Origin: Amorphochlora amoebiformis | Taxonomy: Eukaryota > Cercozoa > Chlorarachniophyceae | Direction: 5' to 3' | DNA length: 64,000 bases | NCBI GenBank assembly: GCA_054601695.1 | Contig: BAAHQB010000004.1 | Location: forward strand, 1,054,001 to 1,118,000 | In this document: one piece after another, positions 1 through 14,439 of the stretch | How positions within the stretch are numbered: the first letter of the stretch is position 1 | Layout: each line of letters starts with the position of its first letter | Translations under genes and position numbers: made by a program | Notes under the pieces: generated by a model | What the model was told of the DNA's origin: nothing | Database searches by the model: none | The model's input: the letters and a program-made list of their open reading frames with translations, nothing else

Positions 1-1129
1 TAAATATGTATAACAATATGTGTTATATAGTACATTATATATATACAAATATACGTATATATATATATATATATGTTTCAAATATACCCTCGGAGAACCC
101 ATCGAACGAAAACTTATTGAGGAATCCTAAGCCGAGCTGTTGTGTATAGTGTATATACACACAAATACATATATTTTATTATATATGTATATGTAATATA
201 AAAAATGTATACATGTTTGTAAAGAGTGTGAGAGAGAAAAAAAAGAGATGACAGTGAGGGAGAGAGAGAGGGGAGAGGGGAGAGAGAGTGAGGAGAGAAG
301 GGAGAGGAGAGAGGGGCGAGAGAGAGAGAGAAGAGAGGGGAAGAAGAAGAGGGGAAAGGAGAAAGGAGAGGGAGGAGGGAGAAAGAGAGAGAGGGAGAGA
401 GAGAGAAGAGAGAGAAGGGGGGAGAGAGTGGAAGAGAGAGAGAGGGGGGGGGGGAGACAGGGAGGGAGAGAGAGAGGGAGGGAGAGGGAGAGAGAGAAAG
501 AGAGAGGAGAGAGAGAGAAAGTATGGAGAGATAGAGAGAGAGGAAATCGAAAGAGAGCGAGGAGGAAAGAATCGTGAGAAAGTAGAAGGAGGGAGAGAGG
601 AAAGTGGAGAGAGGTATGGATTGAGAGAGCGGAGAGGAGAGATGGAGTACAGAAAGAGACAGGAGACAGAAAGAGAGGAGAGTTAGGGAAGAGAGAGGAA
701 AGAGAGGAGAGAGGGGGAAGAGAGATAGGGGAGGGAGAGAGAGGGGATAGAGAGAGGAGAGAGGCGAGAGAGAGAGAGGGGATAGAGAGAGGAGAGAGGC
801 GAGAGAGAGAGAGGGGAAAGAGAGAGGGGAAAGAGAGAGGGGAAAGAGAGGGAAGAGAGAGAGGGGAGAGAGGGAGAGAGAGAGGGTGAGAGTGAGAGAG
901 GAGAGAGAAGAGAGAGAGAGAGGGGGGGTTTAGGTTGCCGGTTTACCTTACAATGCCGTCTGACTTTATCCCAGTCATCATCGTTGCAAAATTCAGCCTG
1001 ATTATATATGTAATGTGCATATATGTATACACATATATTTATATTTCAACCTTTTATACATTTAGATGTTTACGTATGATATATATATATATATATAATA
1101 TGTTTGTATATATATATATATATAATATA

Positions 1130-1171
<42 letters not shown>

Positions 1172-1562
1172 GTTTGCATATATATATATATATATATATA
1201 TCATAAATGTGTTAGGTGTACCCACTGAAAATATGTTTTTGTATCAATACATACATATGTATATATATATATAATATTTCTATATATACATATATAATAT
1301 ACGTATATATATTATTTATATATATGTAACTATAGATTATTCATACTTGCATATATATATATATATATCTATATATAAAATTTTGAATTTGACCTGCTCT
1401 TTCTTGTCACCGACCGTCAAATCAGACTTCCGATCTAGTAAACCCTTATCTGTGTGTCAATGTAGGTCTATATATATATATATGTATAAATGCACATTCA
1501 AGGATGTGTTTTTATGTCACATACACACATATATATATATATATATGTATAACATATATATA

Positions 1563-1606
<44 letters not shown>

Positions 1607-2167
1607 ATATATATATATATATGTGTGTGTGTGTAATATTGCGCAAGCACAGAATTTAACGTATGGAAGATGCAAAAAAGACTGAAACGGAAGAATTAGC
1701 TCCAAATTAATACAACTTGACAGTCCACCCAAGACCTCATCCCCATCCCCCCTAATGTATCCAGCGATGAAACTCGCCGAAAAGATAAAGAAAACATCAT
1801 GCAAGCAACCGTCTTCCCCTTACCAACCAAAACCCTTAGAGCTGAGAAGCCTTTGAAAAGCATCAAATAAAAAATCTCCCATCCACAAAGAAGTTCTACT
1901 CTTCCTACCGCGTCCTCCTCCAATCCCCGATCCCTTATCCTCATGGAAAGACTGAATGGAAGAAAGCAGGTGGAATCAGTAATCGCACTACCTGGCTGTG
2001 TAGCCTCCATCTGGGTCGGCAACGTCCGCTCCGTTGTGTTTGAGCCCAAACCAAGGGATGTAACATGCGACATTCTTTCTTGTTAGAAGAAGATGTGGAA
2101 ACTTGGGGGTATCAGGCGGCGGCTCTTCAGGGATACACCTATTCAACCTGGTCCTGGTGAATGCCAT
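1..2167 (-). CDS. Multi-exon gene of unknown function, partial (runs off left edge)
   Basis: Minus-strand exons with matching phases are 2167-1992 (start ATG at 2167), 1951-1909, a tentative 1735-1717, 1449-1394, 997-947 and 126-88. All use GT donors and AG acceptors. The first exon is proline-rich then reads NVACYIPWFGLKHNGADVAD. Later exons read KGLLDRKSDLTVGDKKEQ, AEFCNDDDWDKVRRHCK and DSSISFRSMGSPR. The coding strand has non-repetitive codon use, unlike the (TA)n around it. A 700-nt CT-rich tract (as read on the coding strand) lies in the intron between the 947 and 126 exons. I do not recognise the family. The 1735-1717 exon was chosen mainly because it restores phase and is the weakest part. 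The gene continues to the left, so length and C-terminus are unknown. Confidence that there is a gene is higher than confidence in each boundary. Confidence 0.55.
226..929. repeat. Imperfect (GA)n purine tract, about 700 bp
   Basis: Almost pure purine on the plus strand, with GAGA and GGGG runs. It lies in an intron of the minus-strand gene A, so the transcript would carry a very long polypyrimidine tract that ends about 100 nt before the 126-88 exon. Open frames across it give Arg/Glu/Gly-rich translations that are repeat artefacts. Confidence 0.9.
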
Positions 2168-3119
2168 CAAGGATGAGAGGGGAGGAAGGATAACATAGGC
2201 AGGATGAGTGTGGTGCTGATACAGATTTCTATCGTCAGATTTTTTTTCAAAGGGAAGGAGAGCTTGCCTTGGTCGCTGGGTGTTTGGGGTGGAAAATGGG
2301 GAACGGGTGGGGCTGGAGGGAGGTCCTTCGGGAACGTAATTTTTTTTTTTGCGTTTTAGGGTTGCGTTTTAGAGGGCATTAGAGGTTCATATGATCATAT
2401 CTAGAATGAGATGTATTGATATTAAAGATCGGATATAGGATTCGGTTTAAATGCAAATAGGATTTCAAAAGAATGTGTCCAGGGCAGCAAACAGTACAAA
2501 GAGAGGTATAAGGGGATGGAGATAGACATAGATGGAGATAGAGATGAATAGAGCGATAGACGAGGTATTGGTGGATACAATATTAGAGTTAGAGAGAGCG
2601 GAGAGATTTCCGGGAAAAATCTAGGTGGAGAGAGCGAGAGGGAGACTCAAAGTTGAGATCCAGAAGTATGTTGACGTTCATGTGTTTGCATAAATATACA
2701 TGTAGGTTATACCTATTATATATATATATATATATATGATATATTTCTGTATATATATATTTATATAAGCATATCTATTTTACTTTTTTACACATACCTA
2801 CCTCTCTCTCGACCTTGTTTCCCATTAGAAACTGTAACGCCTTAGTTACATTGTGTGCGCTATACATTACACAATTAAAAAGTTGTTCCTACAATTAGGA
2901 TTGGAGATACGATTAGGGAAGAGTTAACCCACTCTCTCATCTATACATTTATATCTGTGTATACGTACACGCCAAATATATATTATATATGTACATATAT
3001 ACATACATATATATATATACATAATATTATAAATATATATATATAATATTTACATATATATATATATATATGTACAATACACATATACAGATATGTATGT
3101 ATGTATCATGATTCATGTA

Positions 3120-3167
<48 letters not shown>

Positions 3168-3192
3168 CATATATATATTATATAATATACAT

Positions 3193-3227
<35 letters not shown>

Positions 3228-3774
3228 GAACATACATACCATACCTATATATATATATATATTGTGTGTGTGTCTAGTGAATATATATATATATATATAT
3301 ATGTATATGAAATACATAAATTTGTTATATGGTTATGACCAGTGGAGTGTATATTGGTTGTGTAATTATGTACATAGGTATTTAGCTCTCATGCAACCAT
3401 ACATTACTGTGTGTAAACATACACTCGAGTTCTATACTGGCCATGTAAATGTTGTAAATTGGTGTTTACGACTGTGTGTGGTGGTCGTATGAACATAGAC
3501 ATTTGTGTTTACGACCGTGAGAGCATGTATACTAGCTATGAAATATGTACTAGGTCTGTACGACCCCTGAGAGCATATATGCTGGCCACGTAAACGTGTA
3601 CATGCATGTATACGACCTATGGGAGCATGCATAGCGTAGTTTGTGATAGTGCGCTCGTGTTGCGACTCGAGTGTGAGAGCGTGTAAAGATTGTATATACA
3701 TTTAGAAGAATGTTTTTGGCCATGTAATGCATATATATATATATTATATTACATATAATATACGGATACACTTC

Positions 3775-3812
<38 letters not shown>

Positions 3813-3869
3813 TGTGTATGTATGTATAAACATATGTATATACATGTACATATACAAATGTATATAATT

Positions 3870-3927
<58 letters not shown>

Positions 3928-4116
3928 TATATATAAATGTATGTATGTGCAATGTATATATAATTGCATACATGCAATATATGTAATTTTGTATGTATTT
4001 ACATATACATATATATATTTTAATATATACATATATAAATATATATATATACACATATATACATATATATACATATATATATATATGTATATATATGTAT
4101 GTATATACATATACAT

Positions 4117-4167
<51 letters not shown>

Positions 4168-4281
4168 CATATGTATGCATTTTCTCACGTGCATTTATAA
4201 TATGGCTTTCCAGACAAATAAATTAAAATTCAAGTCTTTGCATATACATGCATACACACATACACACCACTATAATATAAT

Positions 4282-4324
<43 letters not shown>

Positions 4325-4329
4325 GTACA

Positions 4330-4378
<49 letters not shown>

Positions 4379-4516
4379 TTTATGTTTATGTAAATATGTT
4401 TTTCATAGTATGTATATAAATAGATGGCGCGTTAATATTGTATACATGCAACAATGCATCCAAATATAATATCTAAACTCATATTTGTATACATTAAATA
4501 CACACACATTCACATT

Positions 4517-4548
<32 letters not shown>

Positions 4549-5019
4549 AATGTATATACATATTTATATTTATATTTTTATACATATATATCTATATATA
4601 TATATATATATTATATATTTAATTTTGGCCTTATGCGCATTTGGATATCTAGATACTAATTCTATACCCATGATGCTCAGAGTAAGGACGCTGATGTAGA
4701 CCGTGGCTTGTACCTGGTACATAGAAATCAGATATGGCATCACATAAGTAATACGGAATACATTACTCTCTCCTCTCCAAAAGCACAGTTTCGCTATATG
4801 TATATATATTTATATATATATATATATATATATATTTATACCTACATATATACAGATATATATTTGTATGTGCTTGATCCTTCTGTTTTGTATATCGTTC
4901 AATCTTTTCGCTGAATTTCTTATATATATATATATATATATAAATATATATATAAGTATATATATATATAAGTAAATATATGTATATATATATATATGTG
5001 TGTATGTGTGGTGTATGTA

Positions 5020-5067
<48 letters not shown>

Positions 5068-5624
5068 AATATCTCCGCAAGGTCCGCTTCCTGGGTGAAT
5101 CCACTAGGAAAACAAAACGATACCGTGACATACGGGTCCGTCACAGATGAGCGTCCAAGGGGCCGTATGGGGTCTTTTGCTCACTCTGAATATATTATAT
5201 ATTCTCTCCTTTCTTCCTCTTTCTCTTCCGCAGTTCCGTTCTGCGAATATATCACCGCGACCAAAACATTCGGAAGTACATGTTTCAGTACGTAGTGGAG
5301 TGTATATACCCGAATATTCCTGATAAAAATGAAGTTGATAGATAGAGAGAGATATACATTGAGAAAGGTTTATGAGAGACAGAAAGAGGGAGAGAAGGAC
5401 AGATGTAAGGAAAGGTTTACCGCGCCCTCACTAACTGCCTCCGATCGGTGTGATGGCACGTGTTCAATATTTCGTCGGAACCTATGGACTGTCGAAGTGA
5501 ATTTGTCGGTTGTTCCAAAGTTTTAAATAATAAAAAAGACGGCCAAAAACGACCACATCTGACAGATAGACAGATATCCGCGACACATCATCCCACCCCC
5601 GCTCGAATATCCAAACGCTCAACC
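2168..5624. other. Intergenic region between divergent genes A and B
   Basis: This region holds many (TA)n microsatellites, plus islands of ordinary sequence at about 2170-2700, 2800-2950, 3310-3720, 4620-4800 and 5080-5624. I found no exon chain in these islands. The last 300 bases before 5625 may include promoter and 5' UTR of the LIM gene, because the start is preceded by an unremarkable, non-repetitive leader. Degenerate 50-60 bp repeats occur at 3465-3640. Confidence 0.6.
3465..3640. repeat. Degenerate tandem repeat, about 50-60 bp period
   Basis: A motif of the form TACGACC followed by a few bases and GAGCAT recurs near 3498, 3548 and 3608, with a weaker copy near 3465. Each is followed by a (C)TAGC/TGGCC-like or ATAGCG element. 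The copies are separated by ordinary sequence, not pure TA. The function is unknown. Confidence 0.6.
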
Positions 5625-6719
5625 ATGGCTAGCAAGAAGTGTGGAAAATGCAACAAGACTGTCTACCCTCAGGAGAAGATGGAGGCAGCTGGCAAGCTCT
5701 GGCATAAGTGGTGCTTCCGATGCATGGGCGAGACCAACGGCACGCCGTGCGATATTTCTCTCACACTGAAGACCGTCTTTGCCAAAGATGGTACGACATG
5801 GCATTCACCCCTACACTCTCCTATATTCGCCTCCGCTGCGATGTTTGCGGTTGATTCCGTTCGTAAGATCGAAAAGTGGTGTTCAAATGTTTCACTGACA
5901 TGCTTTCGATCAGGTAAGATCTATTGCAGGAAATGTGTTCCGAAGCCCAAAAAAACCGACGTCGCAGACGACGTCCTGACGGTTGGCACCAAGAAGGCGC
6001 AGGAGCTCAAGCAGCATTCTCGCGAGGAGCGATTCCTCAACCCTGCAAACTACAAGGATAAGGTAAACTTGCATTGATATGAAGAATCCTTTTAAATTGA
6101 CTTCATTGCAGCACACTGCCGTCGCGGACGATGTCCTGACCGTTGGTGCCAAGAAGGCTCAGGAGGTTAAGCAGCACTCCCGCGAGGAGCGCTCTCAGAA
6201 TCCTGCGGGCTACAAGGATAAGGTACACCGGTGACCTTAATTTTGCATTGCTGACTATGCATCTCTCAGCACACCGCAGTGGCCGACGACGTCGCTACAA
6301 TTAACGCCAAGAAGGCTCAGGAAGTTAAGCAGCATTCTCGTGAGGAGCGCTCCCAAAATCCTGCAGGCTACAAGGACAAGGTGATGACTTGCAGCCCTAG
6401 AAACGAGTTATTTTCTCAACTACCTTCTATTTATCAGCACACAGCCGTTGCGGACGACGTCGCCACCATCAACGCTAAGAAAGCTCAGGAAGTTAAGCAA
6501 CACTCACGTGAGGAGCGCTCCCAGAACCCTGCGGGCTACAAGGACAAGGTGAATTGACGTTTCTTGATTTCACCTTCCTAATTTCTGAATGTGATCGTAA
6601 TGCTCCAATAGCACACTGCGGTTGCCGATGATGTCGCAACAATCAACGCCAAGAAGGCTCAGGAGGTCAAGCAGCACTCTCGTGAAGAGCGCTCCCAAAA
6701 CCCAGCTGGATACGAGTAA
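5625..6719 (+). CDS. LIM-domain protein with five tandem 37-residue repeats
   Basis: The exons are 5625-5790, 5914-6062, 6112-6222, 6270-6380, 6438-6548 and 6612-6719, giving 251 aa. The N-terminal LIM zinc finger has Cys6, Cys9, His27, Cys30 then Cys33, Cys42, Cys60, Cys63. The gap between Cys33 and Cys42 is six residues longer than the usual CxxC. The first intron splits the finger just before GKIYCRKC. The rest is a repeat containing AKKAQEVKQHSREERSQNP and GYKDK, with one unit in exon 2 and one per exon after that. The last copy stops at GYE. The spacing of AK and YK recalls nebulin repeats, which follow a LIM domain in LASP-type actin-binding proteins. That link is inference, and there is no SH3 domain. 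Introns are only 47-63 bp after the first, in contrast to the neighbours. The start was chosen at the ATG directly before the zinc finger. Confidence 0.85.
5914..6716 (+). repeat. Tandem exon duplication encoding near-identical 37-aa units
   Basis: Exons 3, 4 and 5 are exactly 111 nt, all phase 0, each beginning at His-Thr and ending at Lys. Exons 4, 5 and 6 encode the same residues up to the C-terminus. The introns between them (6223-6269, 6381-6437, 6549-6611) do not resemble one another. The exons are therefore under constraint or gene conversion while the introns diverged. Confidence 0.9.
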
Positions 6720-6796
6720 CAAGTGGTCATTGGGCAGGTGGGATAATCTTGATCAATAGTTGATGGATAGGTGCCTGTTGAAGCACTTGTTGGAGG

Positions 6797-7130
6797 GTAC
6801 TGGATGATTTGGTTATGTGAGCAGATTGTGAAAGTTAACCGTAATATCCATTCTACTCGTAACTATGTGATTCGACCACGGTATGTATTGTCTAATTACT
6901 ATAATTTTTGCTGAATGTAACACACACACAGACATTTATATACATATGGTACTTGATGATTTGGTTATGTGAGCAGATTGTGAAAGATTAACCGTTATGA
7001 TATTCATTTTACTCGTAACTATGTGATTCGACCACGGTATGTATTGTCTCCTATTATTTTTTGCTTAATGTAACACACACAGACATTTTACATATGAGGG
7101 TATGATTTGGTTATGTGAGCAGATTGTGAT
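6797..7130. repeat. Tandem repeat of about 150 bp, 2.2 copies
   Basis: The copies are 6797-6947, 6948-7095 and a partial 7096-7130. Each begins GATTTGGTTATGTGAGCAGA. Full copies contain a CACACACAGACATTT tail. The identity is high but not perfect, with small indels. Confidence 0.9.
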
Positions 7131-7191
7131 AGAGTATGATATATTACAAACAACATGTACTACCGTAGTATATATATATATATATATCTAT

Positions 7192-7302
<111 letters not shown>

Positions 7303-7361
7303 AATATAGGTGAAGTTCACATGTACATGAACAGTAATGAAATAACATATAACATTCATAT

Positions 7362-7418
7362 ATATATACATTAATATATAAATATAATATATATATATAT
7401 ATATATTTAAACTTATGG

Positions 7419-7493
<75 letters not shown>

Positions 7494-7566
7494 ATATGTA
7501 TGTATGGTAGATTATATATATATAATATATATATATATTATATATATATATATATATTACATTTCC

Positions 7567-7606
<40 letters not shown>

Positions 7607-7877
7607 AATGTGTACATAAACTTTCATATGCATATATCATATTTTAACACGACACGCGTTTTATAATATTAAATGTATATAAATATGCATGTATGTATAT
7701 ATACATTAATATATAAATATAATATATATATATATATATATTTAAACTTATGGTATATATAAATATATATATATATATACATATATATGAATATATATAT
7801 ATATCTATATGTATGTATGGTAGATTATATATATATAATATATATATATATTATATATATATATATATTACATTTCC

Positions 7878-7918
<41 letters not shown>

Positions 7919-8013
7919 TTAAATGTGTACATAAACTTTCATATGCATATATCATATTTTAACACGACACACGTTTTATAATATTAAATGTATATAAATA
8001 TGCATGTATGTAT
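7362..8013. repeat. Direct duplication of about 330 bp rich in TA
   Basis: 7362-7700 and 7695-8013 share the same order of unique words, including ATTTAAACTTATGGTATATA, CATTTCCATATATAATA and AACACGACAC followed by GCG or ACG. The copies differ mainly in (TA)n length, which points to a recent tandem duplication. Confidence 0.9.
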
Positions 8014-8090
8014 ATTTATATAAAATTGTATCACACATACATATCAATATATAATTATTAGTCATATATATGAGTATATATATATATATA

Positions 8091-8129
<39 letters not shown>

Positions 8130-9006
8130 GTAAATATGTACATAGTTTACCTATGTAGATTAATACAAGTATATAATATGCGCATATAGTCTGGATACTA
8201 AATCTAAATATATATATGCGTATGTTTATATATATATTTTTATATACACATAATAAATATATATGTATATATACATTGTATATAATATATACTTTTAGCT
8301 TCAGTTACCATAATGCTGCACACAAACCGACTGTGCCAAAGGTGATACTCTATACACAACTTTTTTTTCATATATACATCCTCCTAACACTCATGCACAT
8401 GAGCCAGGAAACACGCACGTACATCCGACTGGACATACTCTCACGCCCACACCAATGTACACGTATACACGCCCACTGCATGCATTCTATAACTGAAGTT
8501 TTCAAGGCTTTTGCAAGTGTTTCACAGTCCTTACACCCGATGTGTATATTTCACTCCCCTTTACGCTGCCAGCGCACATGATTTGACTATTAGGATCCCA
8601 CATAAATACTACTCGGGCAATGCACACTTTCACGGCTTGAATACTCTCTATATATGTGATATCTCATGGCCCCATGTTGGTATTTCTCTCATTGGTATTT
8701 CTCTTCACGATTGTACTACAGGGTCCGTAAAAAATATAACTTCCCTTAACAGTAACCTTCTAATATACTTTTAAGATCAGATTCTGGATTGTTTAAGCCT
8801 AATTTATTTTTGATTTAACCATACGCGAAATTAAATGTTTTCATTTGTTTGAACTGCAATGACTACCACAGATCCCCGGAACCACCGCCGTACACCCAGG
8901 TAGCTACTCATGCATGACCACCCTCCCAACCCCACCTTTTCTACCACAACCAAGCTTTTCTCACATCCTCTGGACTTCAGGAAGCATTCCAGAAGTTTGT
9001 TCGACA

Positions 9007-9419
9007 ATGTCCAGTGTGGAAGTTAAAGCTATATCGGAGGAGTCCAAGCAGAAAACAGGCGAGGAGAAAAACAAGTCGTCCCGTGAAAACCAGAGAGGAG
9101 ACCACCACATTCCCAAGAATTCGCCCGGGGTACAGCCACTACAGCAATGAACTCTGAGACGCTCTCAGCAGCAAGATGGCACCTTTGTGATTGTATTGTG
9201 GATGATTAGGTGGCTCCTGGCAAGGAACCTTTCGTGTATCAGGGAGACAAAGAGACTAAGCTTTCCGAATACGATGTGGTGGTTGTTGGAGCGGGACTAT
9301 CTGGAGCTGTGTTGGCTAGGAAGTTGGCGATTGAGCAGAAAAAAAGGTAAGTTGCGAGCGTTGGAACTTAGTTTGTAGGTGTCCTCAACACTAGCACAAG
9401 AATGTACCATATACACATG

Positions 9420-9471
<52 letters not shown>

Positions 9472-9505
9472 CACTAACACATGCATGTATATTACACACA
9501 CATAT

Positions 9506-9561
<56 letters not shown>

Positions 9562-10364
9562 ACACTAACACATGCATGTATATCACATATATATATATAT
9601 ATTGTATATATATATATATAATACAGCATATGTACACTCACACACATATATGTTACGTGTATATAATATATTGTATATATATATATTTAAATATGTATGT
9701 GTATAATACATATGTATGTATCTACATAATACATATGTATGTATTGATATATATATGTACATACATACATACGTTAACGAAATATTTGTAAATTTACAAT
9801 CCCAGGGTTCTCATTATCGAGAAGCGTAACCACATTGGAGGAAATTGCTTTGACTACAAGTAAGTATTCGTTCCCTCTTTTCAATCCCAATCACAATCAA
9901 TCTAGTATACATCTGTATATATAGAAATACACACAACACACAATATATACATGCATATGTATATATATTTACATATATAATATATGTATATGTACATGCA
10001 TGTGTAATATATTTATACTACATAACATATATATATATATATATATATATACATAAATATATATATATATATATATAATATATAAACATATATATCTATG
10101 TAAATAAAACTCCTAGAGACGAGGATACGGGCATTCTGATGAACATGTACGGAGCACACCTTTTCTTCACGGATCACGGTATAAATAAGCATTGCTGTGT
10201 TAAACTTGACAATTATGTCTAATTCTAAGCATTACCGTATTGAACTTCATTGTCTATGCCTAACATTTGTCGCACTATCTGTCAGACCGTGTGTGGGATT
10301 ACATCAAGGACCACTCTACCTGGAAGCGTTGGGAGCATGAGGTGGCATGCATTTTTTGTTATAT

Positions 10365-10406
<42 letters not shown>

Positions 10407-10606
10407 ATTGAAAATGTATACATTCTTATGTAATATTTTCGTATACAAATAATATATAATATGTATGTATATATATATATATATGTATACATATATATAT
10501 ATATATATATATAATATATTATATATATATATATATATTTATATCTAATATTTATATAAATATATATGTATATATAAATATATATATAATATATGTACAT
10601 ACATAC

Positions 10607-10643
<37 letters not shown>

Positions 10644-10837
10644 ATATAATATATATATATATATATGTATATATTATGTCTATGTATACAATAATTTAAA
10701 AAAATATATGTTCGGAGATATTTATTTAATTATGCCTTTACATATAAATGATATAAATGAAATGTATATTTATCCATGTATAATATATATAGATATATGT
10801 ATATATATTATTTATATATATATATATATATATATTG

Positions 10838-10873
<36 letters not shown>

Positions 10874-11061
10874 ACAAATACATGTTCATCAGGTTGTCGG
10901 GAAGATAGATGGACAGTTTTGCCCTATCCCACCCAATGTTACCACCGTCAACATGCTCTGCGGAGCCCAGCTCAAGACTGTTGAAGACATGGACAAGTGG
11001 CTTGCCGAGAACCAAGTCAAGTAAGTATCGTGTACATTTAACATATTCTGTTAGACTATAT

Positions 11062-11101
<40 letters not shown>

Positions 11102-11138
11102 CACACACAGACACACAAATGTATATATATATGATATA

Positions 11139-11204
<66 letters not shown>

Positions 11205-11453
11205 TATTTATGTATATATTGTATATTTGTGTATGTAGCATGTATATTTACATCTCTGATGTGTATTTTTAGATATGAGAAGATTACCAATGGAGAGGAA
11301 ATGGCCAAATCTCGCGTCGGTGAAATACTCTACGAAAAGATCTTCAAATACTACACGTAAGCTACCTCTAATCCCTACCCTAACTCCACATATTCTCATT
11401 TTTACATATATTTGCATTAATATATATATATATATATATATACAAACTAATTA

Positions 11454-11495
<42 letters not shown>

Positions 11496-12744
11496 GTATA
11501 TACAGGTACAAGCAGTGGAAGAAATGGCCTCGTGATATGCATCCATCTGTCCTCGCTCGTCTCCCATGCCGTAACAACCATGATACACGCTACAAGAACC
11601 GAAAATACATGGTGAGCATCTCAAGTGCAATTTTAAATTTCACTGGATGCATTTTTTATATGACATAATTTGTATACACAAGTTAAGTATGTAACATAAT
11701 ATTTGTGTATATGTACATATTTTGATGTATATGTACACACACAGACAAATATATGTGTATATGTATTATATACATATATATATATATATATATTATACTC
11801 AGACATATATATATATATGTATATTATATATACACATACACATATATATATATATATATATATACTCAGACATATATATATACATACATACATACATAAA
11901 TATATATATATATATATATGTATATATATCATACATATATATCATATGTATATATATATATATATATATCATACACATATCATACATATATATAGTATAT
12001 ACATAGCGTGTATATATTATGTATATATATATAGCGTATATATATTATGTATATATATATATATATATATATGTACAAACATAGGCCCTTCCAAAGGACG
12101 GATACACCCAGTTCTTCGTTAGCTTTTTAAGTAATTTTCCTACTTTTTCCAAATAGCTCTTCAGTAATTTTTCGATTTTCCAAGTATTTCTCAAGACTTA
12201 TTTTAACTTTAACATATATATGCATATATACATATGTATATATATATATATATATATACACATATATATATCAGAACGTCAACTGATTGATGTCCATTTG
12301 AACGTCACTATGTACAAAACATATGCATACAGAATCTAGATATTTATGAATATTCATATATGTATATATATGCATACATATATATATATATATATATAAA
12401 ATATATCAGAACATCCTCTGATTGATGTCCACTTGAACGTTGACTTCTTCAAACTCCGTAAGGATATCCCCAAGGATGCTACCATCATCTACACCGGGCC
12501 CGTTGACTACTACTTTGCCGATCAAGGGTATGTTACCGTTACATACTGTAAGTATATAAAGATATATATATATATATATATATATATAAAGATATATATA
12601 TATATATATGAATATACATCATGTGTAAATTTATATGTAAATATATATACATATATATATAACATATATATATATAAATACATATGTACATATAAATATG
12701 TACTGTACCCGTGTTCGAACAGTTTTTGCAAAGATATATATACA

Positions 12745-12775
<31 letters not shown>

Positions 12776-12858
12776 TATTTATATATATCCATACATTATA
12801 TACATATGTTCATGTGCATATAATACATACAGATACACGCACACACACACACACACAC

Positions 12859-12899
<41 letters not shown>

Positions 12900-12993
12900 G
12901 TTTTATATATATAGATATGAGCCCCTGGAGTACCGTTCTATCAACTTCCACATCGAGAGGTATGTATTTATGAATACACATTTAAATATTGAA

Positions 12994-13027
<34 letters not shown>

Positions 13028-13283
13028 GTATATATAAACACACACATATATATGTATATATGTATATATATATATATATATACATATCAATTATTACTTT
13101 ATTTTATATATTACATTTATATAAATATACACATATGTATATATATAATATATTATAATATATTATAATATAATATATATATATATATATATGTATATAT
13201 TATTACAGCTTGGTTTGTATTTGTAATATATATATATATATCTAATAACATTAACATGCACACAAACAAACACACGCACATAT

Positions 13284-13314
<31 letters not shown>

Positions 13315-13482
13315 TTATACACATTCAAGGTTAATGAACTACGGTTTCTACCAGCCCAACTCTGTGGTTAACTACCCTGGCCCTGAGGTTAGACGGGATT
13401 GGTTAGCATCGCAAAGCTTTGGGTTTGGGTTTTTAGACTAAGCAAAACAACTATATGTATACATATTGTAGTATATATATAT

Positions 13483-13514
<32 letters not shown>

Positions 13515-13981
13515 TATGTGTGTACACATCAGCATCTTTTTTCTTTCATTCTTAGGTCGATTTCACACGTATTGTGGAGTACAAACACTTCCTTAACCAA
13601 GAGATTCCACACACCGTAATTGTCAAGGAAACCACTACTGACGAGGTCAAAATCCACTAACCACAGCCCGACACTACCCTAACACCCTAGCCGTGCTAGC
13701 CGTGACCCTAACTGGAACTCTATTCCAAACTGAAGCCTAACCTTAACCCTCACACGCTAACTGCAGCAGTAACCGTGACCCTAACACCTTACTGTAATTC
13801 TAACCTTAACCTTAATGGTTAATGTAACCTAACCCCAACTGTAACCCTAATCGTAACCGTAACCTCAACCATAACCCCTAACCTAAACTGTATAGATATA
13901 TATATAAAATGTCCTACGTCTGTATCTATTTATAGGGCGATTTGTACATGTGTATATACGTATTTTATATATCTATATATG

Positions 13982-14064
<83 letters not shown>

Positions 14065-14228
14065 ATATGTTGTGTATAGGGCGACCCGTACTACCCCGTT
14101 CTTAACGATAAAAACATGGCCCTCTTCCAGAAATACAAGGTTGAGTCAATATATATATAATATGTATATTTTATTTTTATTTACATACATATACATATAT
14201 ATGTATTTACATATCTAGCTTTTCTTAC

Positions 14229-14264
<36 letters not shown>

Positions 14265-14324
14265 ACGCTGAAAATATGGCCCTCTTTCTAAGGTTATGTC
14301 AATATTGTATATATATATACATGT

Positions 14325-14358
<34 letters not shown>

Positions 14359-14395
14359 ACATATATATATTTATATATAAATATATATACATATT

Positions 14396-14439
<44 letters not shown>

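Noticed and set aside
248-686. Arg/Glu-rich open frames in the GA tract
   Set aside because: Low-complexity purine repeat with overlapping frames and no supporting exon structure; it lies in an intron of gene A.
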